From the NCBI GenBank assembly GCA_024691045.1, contig JAILOC010000082.1, forward strand, positions 1 through 19,663: a stretch of DNA of 19,663 bases, read 5' to 3'. Below are positions 8,723 through 15,223 of this stretch, in pieces. A model generated the notes under the pieces. It worked only from the letters and a program-made list of their open reading frames with translations. It ran no database searches and was not told the DNA's origin. Numbering within the stretch: the stretch's first letter is position 1; each line of letters begins with the position of its first letter. The DNA comes from Lachnospiraceae bacterium. Lineage in GTDB: Bacteria > Bacillota_A > Clostridia > Lachnospirales > Lachnospiraceae. The position numbers and the translations under genes were made by a program.

Positions 8723-9415
8723 ATGGCATCAAACGTCATCTTAAAAAGCTATAACGGTGCGATAAAGCTCATACTCGATCCCGATATGCCTTTTAGCGAG
8801 CTTCTGGGTCTTGTAAGAGACAAGTTCTATGCTTCCAGGAACTTTCTCGGAAATGCCTCCATAATCCTTGACATAGAGGGAAGGAAGCTTTCGGATATCG
8901 AAGAAGACCTTGTCATAGATGCGGTTCACGCAAGCAGTGACGTATCTGTTTCCTGCCTTGTCGGCAAGAATGAGAACGACCAGGAGCATATCAGAAGAGT
9001 CAACGAGATTTTAAGCGAAAGACTTCAGAGCAGCGATAAATGCATGATCCTTCAGTCTTCTGTCATGAATAAGCAGGTCATCGAAGTAGAAGAGAGCATT
9101 GTCATACTCGGTGACGTCAATCCCGGAAGCGAAGTAAGGAGCAGCGGAAACATCATCGTGCTGGGCGGTCTGTACGGATCTGCACATGCGGGATACCCCG
9201 AAGATGATTCGTGTTTTATATGTGCGATAGAGATGGAAGCCGAGAAGATGGGCATCGGAAGCTTTGACTATGAACCCGACAGCAAGCCCATATGGAGTGC
9301 TGTTTTGAAGAGTGCTCCCAAGGTGGCAAGGATCAACGAAGGAAAGTTTACCATAGGACCTTTGAACAGGGTTGTTATGGAGAAGATATATGATTCTAAA
9401 AACTTACAGGCTTAA
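8723..9415 (+). CDS. minC: Septum site-determining protein MinC, probably unable to bind MinD
   Basis: A 230-residue protein. The N-terminal domain (about 1-105) fits the FtsZ-inhibiting MinC domain. The C-terminal beta-helix domain is clear: ILGDVNPGSEV (about 128-138), GNIIVLGGLYGSAHAGYP (142-159) and AIEMEAEKMGIG. The MinD-binding motif RSGQ, placed by a gap-free alignment to GDVNPG, reads MNKQ (115-118), so Arg, Ser and Gly are changed. No minD or minE follows; rodA starts inside the end of minC. Whether this MinC still blocks FtsZ, or works with another partner, is unknown. Family assignment is solid; regulation by MinD is doubtful. Confidence 0.9.
   Translation: MASNVILKSYNGAIKLILDPDMPFSELLGLVRDKFYASRNFLGNASIILDIEGRKLSDIEEDLVIDAVHASSDVSVSCLVGKNENDQEHIRRVNEILSERLQSSDKCMILQSSVMNKQVIEVEESIVILGDVNPGSEVRSSGNIIVLGGLYGSAHAGYPEDDSCFICAIEMEAEKMGIGSFDYEPDSKPIWSAVLKSAPKVARINEGKFTIGPLNRVVMEKIYDSKNLQA
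9379..9384 (+). promoter_or_regulatory. Ribosome binding site fixing the rodA start
   Basis: GGAGAA lies 5 bases before the ATG at 9390, inside the 3' end of minC. It rules out the in-frame TTG at 9372, which lies upstream of this site. Confidence 0.65.
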
Positions 9416-10559
9416 AGATTACGACTTCATGCTTATAGTCTTTACAATACTCCTATCTGTGATAGGAGTATTTGCCATAAGCTCAGCCATGGGTGAAGCC
9501 GGAGCCTCAAATGTGCATAAACAGATAGGCGGTATCATAGTCGGTAACATTCTTATGATCGTTATCTCTCTGATCGATTACCATTTCATCCTTAAATTCT
9601 GGATACCGATCTATATCGCCATGACAGCAGTTTTATTTATGGTCATGATCGGCGGTTACAACGCCAACAACGCTCAGAGATGGCTGAAGATCGGATTCAT
9701 CAGGTTCCAGCCCTCAGAGATGGCCAAGTTGATGTTGATTTTATTTTTTGCAGCGTTTATTATGAAATACAGGGAAAAAATAAGCAGTTTTCACCTGCTT
9801 TTGGTATGCAGCGGACTCTTTGTCGTACCGTTTTTCCTGGTATATAAACAGCCCGATCTTTCTACCAGTCTTGTAATGATCTTTATCTTTTCAGCCATCA
9901 TGTTCACAAGTGGCATCAAGAAAAGAATAATACTCGTTATTTTATTGGTCATGATACCGGTCGGAGCTGCTCTCATCGGTTATATCCTCAATCCCGATAA
10001 TCATGCGATCCAGGATTATCAGCTGAACAGGATATACGGTTTTCTTTATCCCGAGGAATATCCCGAGATCGCATACCAGCAGAATAATTCGATCACAGCG
10101 ATCGGATCGGGAATGCTCGAAGGCAAGGGATACAAGAATAACGAGATCACATCGGTTAAGAACAGTAATTTCATTTCCGAAGCTGAAACCGACTTTATTT
10201 TCGCTGTTATAGGCGAAGAATTCGGATTCAGGGGAGCTGCGGTAACGATCATCTTACTGTTTTTGATATCACTGAACTGTCTGGGCGTCGGTATACGATC
10301 GTCGGATGTCGGTGGCTCTATTATATGCGCCGGCATGGGTACATTCATAGGTATGCAGGGCTTCATGAACATCGGAGTTGCGACATTCCTGCTTCCGAAT
10401 ACGGGTATCCCGCTTCCTTTCGTAAGCTACGGTCTGACATCTTTGGTGACGCTTTACTGCGGACTAGGGGTGGTCCTTAATGTAAGGCTTCAGGTAAAGC
10501 ATTCGGTCAATCCGCTGGATGATTTTATGCTGAATTATAATGGAAAGGGGCCGTATTAG
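9390..10559 (+). CDS. rodA: RodA, SEDS-family peptidoglycan glycosyltransferase
   Basis: A 389-residue polytopic membrane protein with about ten hydrophobic segments. It polymerises lipid II into glycan strands with PBP2 during elongation. The block SEAETDFIFAVIGEEFGFRG (around residues 263-282) holds the conserved Asp regarded as catalytic in SEDS enzymes. Other family marks are FQPSEMAKL (about 106-114), KQPDLSTSLV, and NTGIPLPFVSYG near the C-terminus. ATG 9390 is preferred over an upstream TTG because of the GGAGAA site. The start lies 26 bases inside minC, so coupling to minC translation is likely. The residue numbers are approximate. Confidence 0.95.
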   Translation: MILKTYRLKDYDFMLIVFTILLSVIGVFAISSAMGEAGASNVHKQIGGIIVGNILMIVISLIDYHFILKFWIPIYIAMTAVLFMVMIGGYNANNAQRWLKIGFIRFQPSEMAKLMLILFFAAFIMKYREKISSFHLLLVCSGLFVVPFFLVYKQPDLSTSLVMIFIFSAIMFTSGIKKRIILVILLVMIPVGAALIGYILNPDNHAIQDYQLNRIYGFLYPEEYPEIAYQQNNSITAIGSGMLEGKGYKNNEITSVKNSNFISEAETDFIFAVIGEEFGFRGAAVTIILLFLISLNCLGVGIRSSDVGGSIICAGMGTFIGMQGFMNIGVATFLLPNTGIPLPFVSYGLTSLVTLYCGLGVVLNVRLQVKHSVNPLDDFMLNYNGKGPY

Positions 10560-10563
10560 GGGA

Positions 10564-10959
10564 ATGAACATAGCACTTATCGCGCATGATTCCAAGAAGA
10601 AACTCATGCAGAATTTCTGTGTTGCGTACAGAGGCATTCTTTCGAAGCACGATCTTTACGCAACAGGTACAACAGGCAGACTTATCGAGGAAGTAACCAA
10701 TCTTTCAATACACAAAATGCTTGCCGGTCATCTCGGCGGAGAGCAGCAGCTTGCCGCACAGATCGAGCAGAATCTTATAGATCTTGTTATCTTTTTGAGA
10801 GATCCTGTCAATGTAGCAGTACATGAACCCAATGTGGAAAATGTATTCAGGGACTGTGATCTCCACAATATCCCGCTCGCAACCAATCTTGCCAGTGCGG
10901 AGCTTCTTATCAAATCCCTGGACAGAGGGGATCTTGAATGGAGAGAGATGTATAAATGA
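10564..10959 (+). CDS. mgsA: Methylglyoxal synthase family protein with altered active site
   Basis: A 131-residue protein of the MgsA family, which converts dihydroxyacetone phosphate to methylglyoxal and phosphate. Conserved parts include ALIAHDSKK (E. coli Asp20), YATGTTGRL (phosphate binding), FLRDP (Asp91), the His of VHEP (His98) and IPLATN. Two catalytic Asp positions differ. The GGDQQ motif reads GGEQQ (Asp71 to Glu), and Asp101 is Asn in HEPNV. The SGP motif before it reads AGH. Activity may therefore be reduced or changed. The ATG at 10564 is chosen because family members begin MNIALIAHD; an in-frame ATG at 10540 would add eight residues inside rodA. It lies 4 bases after rodA, a recurrent arrangement in Clostridia. 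Confidence 0.88.
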   Translation: MNIALIAHDSKKKLMQNFCVAYRGILSKHDLYATGTTGRLIEEVTNLSIHKMLAGHLGGEQQLAAQIEQNLIDLVIFLRDPVNVAVHEPNVENVFRDCDLHNIPLATNLASAELLIKSLDRGDLEWREMYK

Positions 10960-11951
10960 CGCGCTTTCGCGGTGGTATTAAATTCAAAATCCTTTCATTA
11001 TTTCTCATTTCCGTATTGCTTCTTGGCGGATGCGGATCTGATTTTGCATCCCCTTACAAGTCATCGGTACTGGCATCGGAAATGGCCGGAAGGGGATTTC
11101 TTGCTGATCTTCGTGCAGACTCATTTGCTTCCGATCTCTGCGTTATCACGGGTGATGTCCCGGTGCCGGGACTCGAAATGGCCAATTCTGTTGAATCGGT
11201 CCTTCTTGTTGATGTCAACAATGCTGAGGTGATGGCTTCGGTGGGTGCGACAAGACAGATCCATCCGGCTTCTACTACCAAGCTTATGACCGCTCTTCTT
11301 GCTCTCGAGAACTGCACCATGGATGAGAAGATCACGCTCGGCTCCGAAGTTACGGGCTTTGCCTATGATGAACAGGTTCTTCCCGGCAAGGTCGGAGACA
11401 CCATGACAATGGATCAGGCTCTGCATTTCATGCTAATGTATTCGGCTAATGACATTGCTAATTCCATTGCTGTTCACGTGGGCGGCAACATATCTCATTT
11501 CTGTGAGATGATGAATGAAAGAGCTTATGAGCTTGGTGCCACAAATACCCATTTTTCTAATCCCCACGGACTCGATGCGGACGATCACATGACCACCGCA
11601 TACGATCTGTATCTGATACTCAGCGAATGCATCAAGTACGAGAAATTCGTCGAGATTGTATCAAGCCCCGAGTATCAGACGGTTTATAAGGATGCTAACG
11701 GAAAAGACGTAAATAAGACCGTCAGGAGCACAGACCTGTTCATAAGGAGCGATAAGGATGTTAATCCTCCCGCGGGCATTACTGTTATCGGAGGAAAGAC
11801 CGGAACAACAGGCGGAGCAGGCCATTGTCTCATCGTTTTGTGCCGCGATACATCGGGCAATCCGTACATTTCCTGTGTCATGGGTACTCCCGATACAGAT
11901 ACACTTTATGCACACCAGAAAGAGCTTATGTCACTCATTTTAAACAGTTAA
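10956..11951 (+). CDS. Lipoprotein D-alanyl-D-alanine carboxypeptidase, peptidase family S11
   Basis: A 331-residue penicillin-binding D,D-carboxypeptidase that removes the terminal D-Ala from peptidoglycan stem peptides. The N-terminus has basic residues, a hydrophobic core and a lipobox ending LGGC (Cys26), so it should be exported and lipid-anchored by Lgt and LspA (lspA is at 16348). Catalytic motifs are S106-T-T-K109, S163-A-N165 and K281-T-G283. The domain after KTG is short, so the extra C-terminal beta domain and amphipathic anchor of DacA-type enzymes appear to be missing. Lipid anchoring may replace that tail. It overlaps mgsA by four bases and is the last gene of the elongasome operon. 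Confidence 0.93.
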   Translation: MTRFRGGIKFKILSLFLISVLLLGGCGSDFASPYKSSVLASEMAGRGFLADLRADSFASDLCVITGDVPVPGLEMANSVESVLLVDVNNAEVMASVGATRQIHPASTTKLMTALLALENCTMDEKITLGSEVTGFAYDEQVLPGKVGDTMTMDQALHFMLMYSANDIANSIAVHVGGNISHFCEMMNERAYELGATNTHFSNPHGLDADDHMTTAYDLYLILSECIKYEKFVEIVSSPEYQTVYKDANGKDVNKTVRSTDLFIRSDKDVNPPAGITVIGGKTGTTGGAGHCLIVLCRDTSGNPYISCVMGTPDTDTLYAHQKELMSLILNS

Positions 11952-11957
11952 AAAGCC

Positions 11958-11986
11958 TTGATAGTTTGGGCATTTTAAACTATAAT
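11958..11986 (+). promoter_or_regulatory. Sigma-A type promoter with overlapping dyad
   Basis: TTGATA (11958-11963) and TATAAT (11981-11986) are separated by exactly 17 bases, placing transcription start near 11993. A perfect 7-base inverted repeat, ATAGTTT (11961-11967) and AAACTAT (11977-11983), spans from the -35 into the -10. That is a natural place for a repressor. It drives the P-loop gene at 12038, setting it apart from the upstream operon. Confidence 0.75.
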
Positions 11987-11990
11987 CTTA

Positions 11991-12012
11991 TTAGTGGTTT
12001 TAATACCGCTAA
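11991..12012 (+). promoter_or_regulatory. Inverted repeat at the transcription start
   Basis: TTAGTGGT (11991-11998) and ACCGCTAA (12005-12012) are complementary apart from one G-U pair, with a 6-base loop. The repeat covers the expected start site and first bases of the transcript. It could be an operator or a 5' stabilising hairpin; sequence alone does not decide. Confidence 0.5.
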
Positions 12013-12037
12013 AATATAAGCATCGGAGGAAAAATTA

Positions 12038-12466
12038 GTGGTTTCATTGATAGTTGGTCAGAAGGGCAAGGGCAAGACTAAGGAACTTTTGGACAAGGTT
12101 AACACCGATGTTAAGACAGTTTCCGGCAACATAGTTTATCTCGATAAAGATACGGCTCATATGTTTGAGCTCAACAACAAGATCAGACTCATCAACGTTA
12201 CAGAGTATGACATTTCCGGACCGGACGAGTTCTACGGATTCGTAGCCGGCATCATTTCCCAGAATCACGATATTCAGCAGATGTATTTCGATTCATACAT
12301 CAAGATCTCTCATCAGGCAGATCTCGACATCACCGAAAATGTAGAGAAGCTCGCTGCACTCAGTGAGAAGTACAAGGTAGATATGATCCTTTCCGTAGGT
12401 CTTGAGAGAAGCAAGTTCCCTGCAGGACTCCAGGCTAACGAGAAGATCGCGATCAACTTCCTTTGA
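12038..12466 (+). CDS. Small P-loop ATP-binding protein of unknown function
   Basis: A 142-residue protein I cannot assign to a characterised family. GQKGKGKT (residues 7-14) is a good Walker A motif. QQMYFDSY (80-87) ends a predicted strand with Asp85 and could be Walker B. VDMILSVGLERSKFP (114-128) looks like a further core strand. No membrane segment, signal or added domain is present. Relatives in Clostridia carry labels such as ATP-binding protein or twitching motility protein PilT, but it lacks PilT's other domains. The start is GTG: GGAGG at 12024-12028 lies 9 bases upstream. It has its own promoter and terminator, so it is a single-gene unit between the elongasome and division genes. 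Confidence 0.85.
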   Translation: MVSLIVGQKGKGKTKELLDKVNTDVKTVSGNIVYLDKDTAHMFELNNKIRLINVTEYDISGPDEFYGFVAGIISQNHDIQQMYFDSYIKISHQADLDITENVEKLAALSEKYKVDMILSVGLERSKFPAGLQANEKIAINFL

Positions 12467-12479
12467 TCTAGGTTTATAA

Positions 12480-12521
12480 GCCCCGGAGCAGTGATATACG
12501 TGCTTCCGGGGCATATTTTTT
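12480..12521 (+). terminator. Rho-independent terminator of the P-loop gene
   Basis: The arms GCCCCGGAGCA (12480-12490) and TGCTTCCGGGGC (12501-12512) pair over 11 bases with one bulged T. A run of T follows at 12516-12521. The ATG of the next gene starts immediately at 12522, so the 3' arm and T run also form that gene's translation start region. Confidence 0.88.
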
Positions 12522-13928
12522 ATGAGCGGCAATTCAGACAATATCAGAAGATATACCAAATCGCATAACTTTGGTCTTGGTACGGTCCTTTTTCTGGGGA
12601 TCTTAGTTTATGCTATCATAGTTCTGTTCATTTATTTCAATTCCGACCCCATTGTCAGATATGAGGTCGTCGAAGGCTCCCTTTCATCCCAGAATATTTA
12701 CAGAGCCATAGCGTTAAGGGATGAGCATGTTGTTACATGCCCCTATTCAGGTTATGTCAATTTTCTTGCAAGGGAAGGACAGAAGGTGGCTGTAGGTGAT
12801 ATAGTCTACACGGTCGATGAAACGGGCAGACTCAACGAATATCTTGAATCACAGTCCCTCCTTGAAAATACCCTTACGGACAAGGAACTCGATGATTTCA
12901 AAAATGAGATCGTTGACTTTTCGCATTCCTATGATCCTCTCAATTATTCCGAGGTCTATTCATTCAAGTATTCACTTCAAAACTCCGTTTTAAAGCTTGC
13001 CAATTCTAATTTCCTCGAATCACTAAGACAGGCGAGAGATGAAGGCGGCCTTTCAGCAGCGGTCAAATACTGTACAGCCGGTAATGCCGGTGTGGTTTCA
13101 TACTGGACGGACGGCTTCGAAGGTACCGATCCGGATCTGATCACCATGGATATGTTCAATGAGAGGGATTACGAGAAGGTCAATATCTCAGCTAATGAAC
13201 TCAGGGCTGAGGGGGATACCGTTTACAAGCTTTCGGAGAGTGAGGACTGGTGCCTTATCTTCCCGGTTACGGAAGCTGATGCGGAAGTATATCTCGACCA
13301 GAATTATATACTGACCAGATTCCTCAGAAACCAGAACGAATCCTGGGGCAAGGTTTCCATCATCAGAAGCGAAGACGGCAAGGATGTTTTCTGCAGACTT
13401 GATTTCAACAATTCCATGGCATCCTTCATCAACGAAAGATACCTTGATATTGAGCTTATACTTGATGATGAGACCGGACTCAAGGTTCCCAATTCATCGA
13501 TCATTGAGAAGGAATTCTACATCGTGGATGAAAATTACGTCATATACGATGCCAATAACAATATCTACTACATCATCGTTAACGGTTATGACGATACAGG
13601 TCAGGCTATCACGATGAGAAAAGAGATATCCATCTACAGCCACGACGAAGAGCATCACAGCTACTATGTCGACAGTTCGATCGTTACGGCGGGAGATGTC
13701 CTCCATATGGAGAATTCCCAGGATGTATTTGTCGTAAAAGAAAGAGGAACGCTGACAGGCGTTTACAACATAAATAAGGGTTATGCCGATTTCAAGGAAA
13801 TTACTATACTGTCGCAGAATGATGAGTATGCGATAGTCAAGCCCAATTCCACATACGGTCTCAGGGTTTATGATTATATAGCGCTTAAAGCCGATACGGT
13901 ATCGGACGATCAGTTCATTAATGAGTAA
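12522..13928 (+). CDS. HlyD-like membrane-anchored adaptor protein, orphan
   Basis: A 468-residue protein with a short cytoplasmic tail, one membrane segment (about residues 19-39) and a long extracytoplasmic region. Residues about 72-98 (CPYSGYVNFLAREGQKVAVGDIVYTV) form a half-lipoyl or barrel-sandwich motif typical of HlyD/membrane fusion adaptors; this is the strongest link to the family. No long coiled coil is obvious and no ABC or RND transporter lies beside it. Its place just before yggS and sepF recurs, as I recall, in Clostridia and suggests an envelope or division role, but this is inference. The start has no good ribosome site, since a terminator runs up to the ATG; no other methionine start lies before the membrane segment. 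Confidence 0.78.
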   Translation: MSGNSDNIRRYTKSHNFGLGTVLFLGILVYAIIVLFIYFNSDPIVRYEVVEGSLSSQNIYRAIALRDEHVVTCPYSGYVNFLAREGQKVAVGDIVYTVDETGRLNEYLESQSLLENTLTDKELDDFKNEIVDFSHSYDPLNYSEVYSFKYSLQNSVLKLANSNFLESLRQARDEGGLSAAVKYCTAGNAGVVSYWTDGFEGTDPDLITMDMFNERDYEKVNISANELRAEGDTVYKLSESEDWCLIFPVTEADAEVYLDQNYILTRFLRNQNESWGKVSIIRSEDGKDVFCRLDFNNSMASFINERYLDIELILDDETGLKVPNSSIIEKEFYIVDENYVIYDANNNIYYIIVNGYDDTGQAITMRKEISIYSHDEEHHSYYVDSSIVTAGDVLHMENSQDVFVVKERGTLTGVYNINKGYADFKEITILSQNDEYAIVKPNSTYGLRVYDYIALKADTVSDDQFINE

Positions 13929-13940
13929 GGATGTATCAAA

Positions 13941-14642
13941 ATGAGTTTTGTAGGTGATAATTACCTGAAGGTACTTGGGAACGTTAAAAAGCTCTGCGCT
14001 GAAAGCGGCAGGGAAGAAAAAGAGTGCACGCTTATTGCCGTAAGTAAGACCAAGCCCGTCGATATGATCAAGGATGCATACGAAGCAGGCTGCAGGGACT
14101 TCGGAGAAAACTATGTGCAGGAGCTTGTAGATAAGATCCCGCAGCTTCCGGATGATATCAGATGGCATATGATCGGTCATCTCCAGACCAACAAGGTAAA
14201 GTATATTGTGGGTAAGACATGTCTGATCCACGGTGTCGATTCCGTAAAGCTTGCAAGGGAGATAGGAAAGCAATCCGTAAAGATCGGAGTCATCAGTGAT
14301 ATACTGCTTGAAGTCAACATAGGAAACGAGGAGAGCAAGTTCGGTTTTAAGCCTGATGAACTGCTTTCTGCGGTATGTGAGATAGCATCGATCGAAGGAA
14401 TACGTGTAAGAGGCCTTATGACAAGTGCTCCGATATGCGAAAATCCCGAAGAAAACAGGGTATTTTTTCGCAATATGAAGCAATTATCCATTGACATAAA
14501 AAAGCAAAAAACTGATAATGTTTATATGGATTTCCTTTCGATGGGAATGAGCGGGGATTATGAATCCGCGATCGGTGAAGGCGCAAATTACGTTCGCGTC
14601 GGAACCGCGATCTTCGGAGAAAGAGATTATTCATCAAGATAA
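13941..14642 (+). CDS. yggS: YggS/YlmE family PLP homeostasis protein
   Basis: A 233-residue PLP-binding protein (PLPBP/PROSC family) of normal length. LIAVSKTKP (residues 31-39) carries Lys36, the expected PLP lysine. FGENYVQE, WHMIGHLQTNK, GLMTSAP and LSMGMSGDYESAI are all conserved family blocks. It buffers pyridoxal phosphate and affects amino-acid metabolism, with no known catalytic activity. In Gram-positive bacteria it is commonly encoded directly before sepF in the division cluster, as here (18-base gap). The ATG follows the adaptor stop by 12 bases, with AAGGATG as a likely ribosome site. Confidence 0.95.
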   Translation: MSFVGDNYLKVLGNVKKLCAESGREEKECTLIAVSKTKPVDMIKDAYEAGCRDFGENYVQELVDKIPQLPDDIRWHMIGHLQTNKVKYIVGKTCLIHGVDSVKLAREIGKQSVKIGVISDILLEVNIGNEESKFGFKPDELLSAVCEIASIEGIRVRGLMTSAPICENPEENRVFFRNMKQLSIDIKKQKTDNVYMDFLSMGMSGDYESAIGEGANYVRVGTAIFGERDYSSR

Positions 14643-14660
14643 AGGATTGAGAGGGTAAAA

Positions 14661-15149
14661 ATGGGTAGCACTGTTGATAAGTTCATTAACTTTATGAAGC
14701 TCGACAACAAGGACGAAGAAGACGGCGAAGATTACGGCTTCGAAGATGAAGAGATCGAAACTCCCGCCAGATATAAGGCTGCGGACGATGATGATAACGA
14801 TAAGCCCAAGAAGTCTTCCAAGAGCATGTTCAAAGGTCAGGATCAGAGGAGAAAGAATATGAGCGCAAATATTAATGCAGGCGTCAGCATGAGATTCCCC
14901 AAAGAGCTTAACGATGCCGCAGGTGTTGTAGACGATCTTAAGTCAATGAACAGTGTTGTCCTTAATCTTCAGGGTCTCGATTCATCACTTGCCCAGAGTA
15001 TATATGATTTCCTTTGCGGAGCATGCTATGCACTCGGTTGCCGCATGGAGAAGGTTTCCGATTATGTATATGTCATCACTCCCGAGAGTGTGACTCTTTC
15101 AGGTGATTTCCTTACCGGACAGGGTAATGCCGGATCAGGACTCTATTGA
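14661..15149 (+). CDS. sepF: Cell division protein SepF
   Basis: A 162-residue division protein that tethers FtsZ to the membrane and helps shape the ring. The N-terminal 13 residues can form a membrane-binding amphipathic helix. A very acidic, low-complexity linker follows (about 16-60), and the SepF domain lies at about 75-155, with VVLNLQGLDSSLAQSIYDFLCGACYALG as its core (conserved part near 95-122). FLCGA keeps the Gly needed for assembly. GAGAGGG-like sequence upstream (14649-14655) supports the ATG. The usual following genes ylmG, ylmH and divIVA are absent here; a strong terminator follows instead. Confidence 0.95.
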   Translation: MGSTVDKFINFMKLDNKDEEDGEDYGFEDEEIETPARYKAADDDDNDKPKKSSKSMFKGQDQRRKNMSANINAGVSMRFPKELNDAAGVVDDLKSMNSVVLNLQGLDSSLAQSIYDFLCGACYALGCRMEKVSDYVYVITPESVTLSGDFLTGQGNAGSGLY

Positions 15150-15166
15150 TCCGTTAATTGATTCTT

Positions 15167-15212
15167 ACGGACCGCCCGGTGCGTAGTAACAGGCACGGCG
15201 GTCCGTTTTTTT
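15167..15212 (+). terminator. Strong rho-independent terminator after sepF
   Basis: ACGGACCGCC (15167-15176) pairs perfectly with GGCGGTCCGT (15197-15206), and GTGC (15179-15182) with GCAC (15193-15196) extends the stem past a 2-base bulge. T residues run from 15206 to 15212. The ribosome site of aroB begins directly after it, with no visible promoter between. Confidence 0.92.
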
Positions 15213-15223
15213 GAGGTTTTGTA

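Noticed and set aside
10540..10563. Upstream ATG start for mgsA
   Set aside because: No ribosome site precedes it, and the eight added residues are not conserved in the family, which begins MNIALIAHD.
12038..12466. Assignment of the P-loop protein as PilT or MinD
   Set aside because: It lacks the Asp and His boxes and N-terminal domain of PilT, and its Walker A is not the KGGxxK type of MinD.
12475..12480. TATAAG as a -10 for the HlyD-like gene
   Set aside because: The bases 17 upstream (ATCAAC) do not resemble a -35, and the start would fall inside the terminator stem.
13494..14483. Long open frame (329 codons) on the - strand
   Set aside because: It lies opposite the adaptor and yggS genes, both of which have clear protein features. 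It has no ribosome site and a composition (many Tyr, His, Ile, Arg) typical of an antisense shadow.
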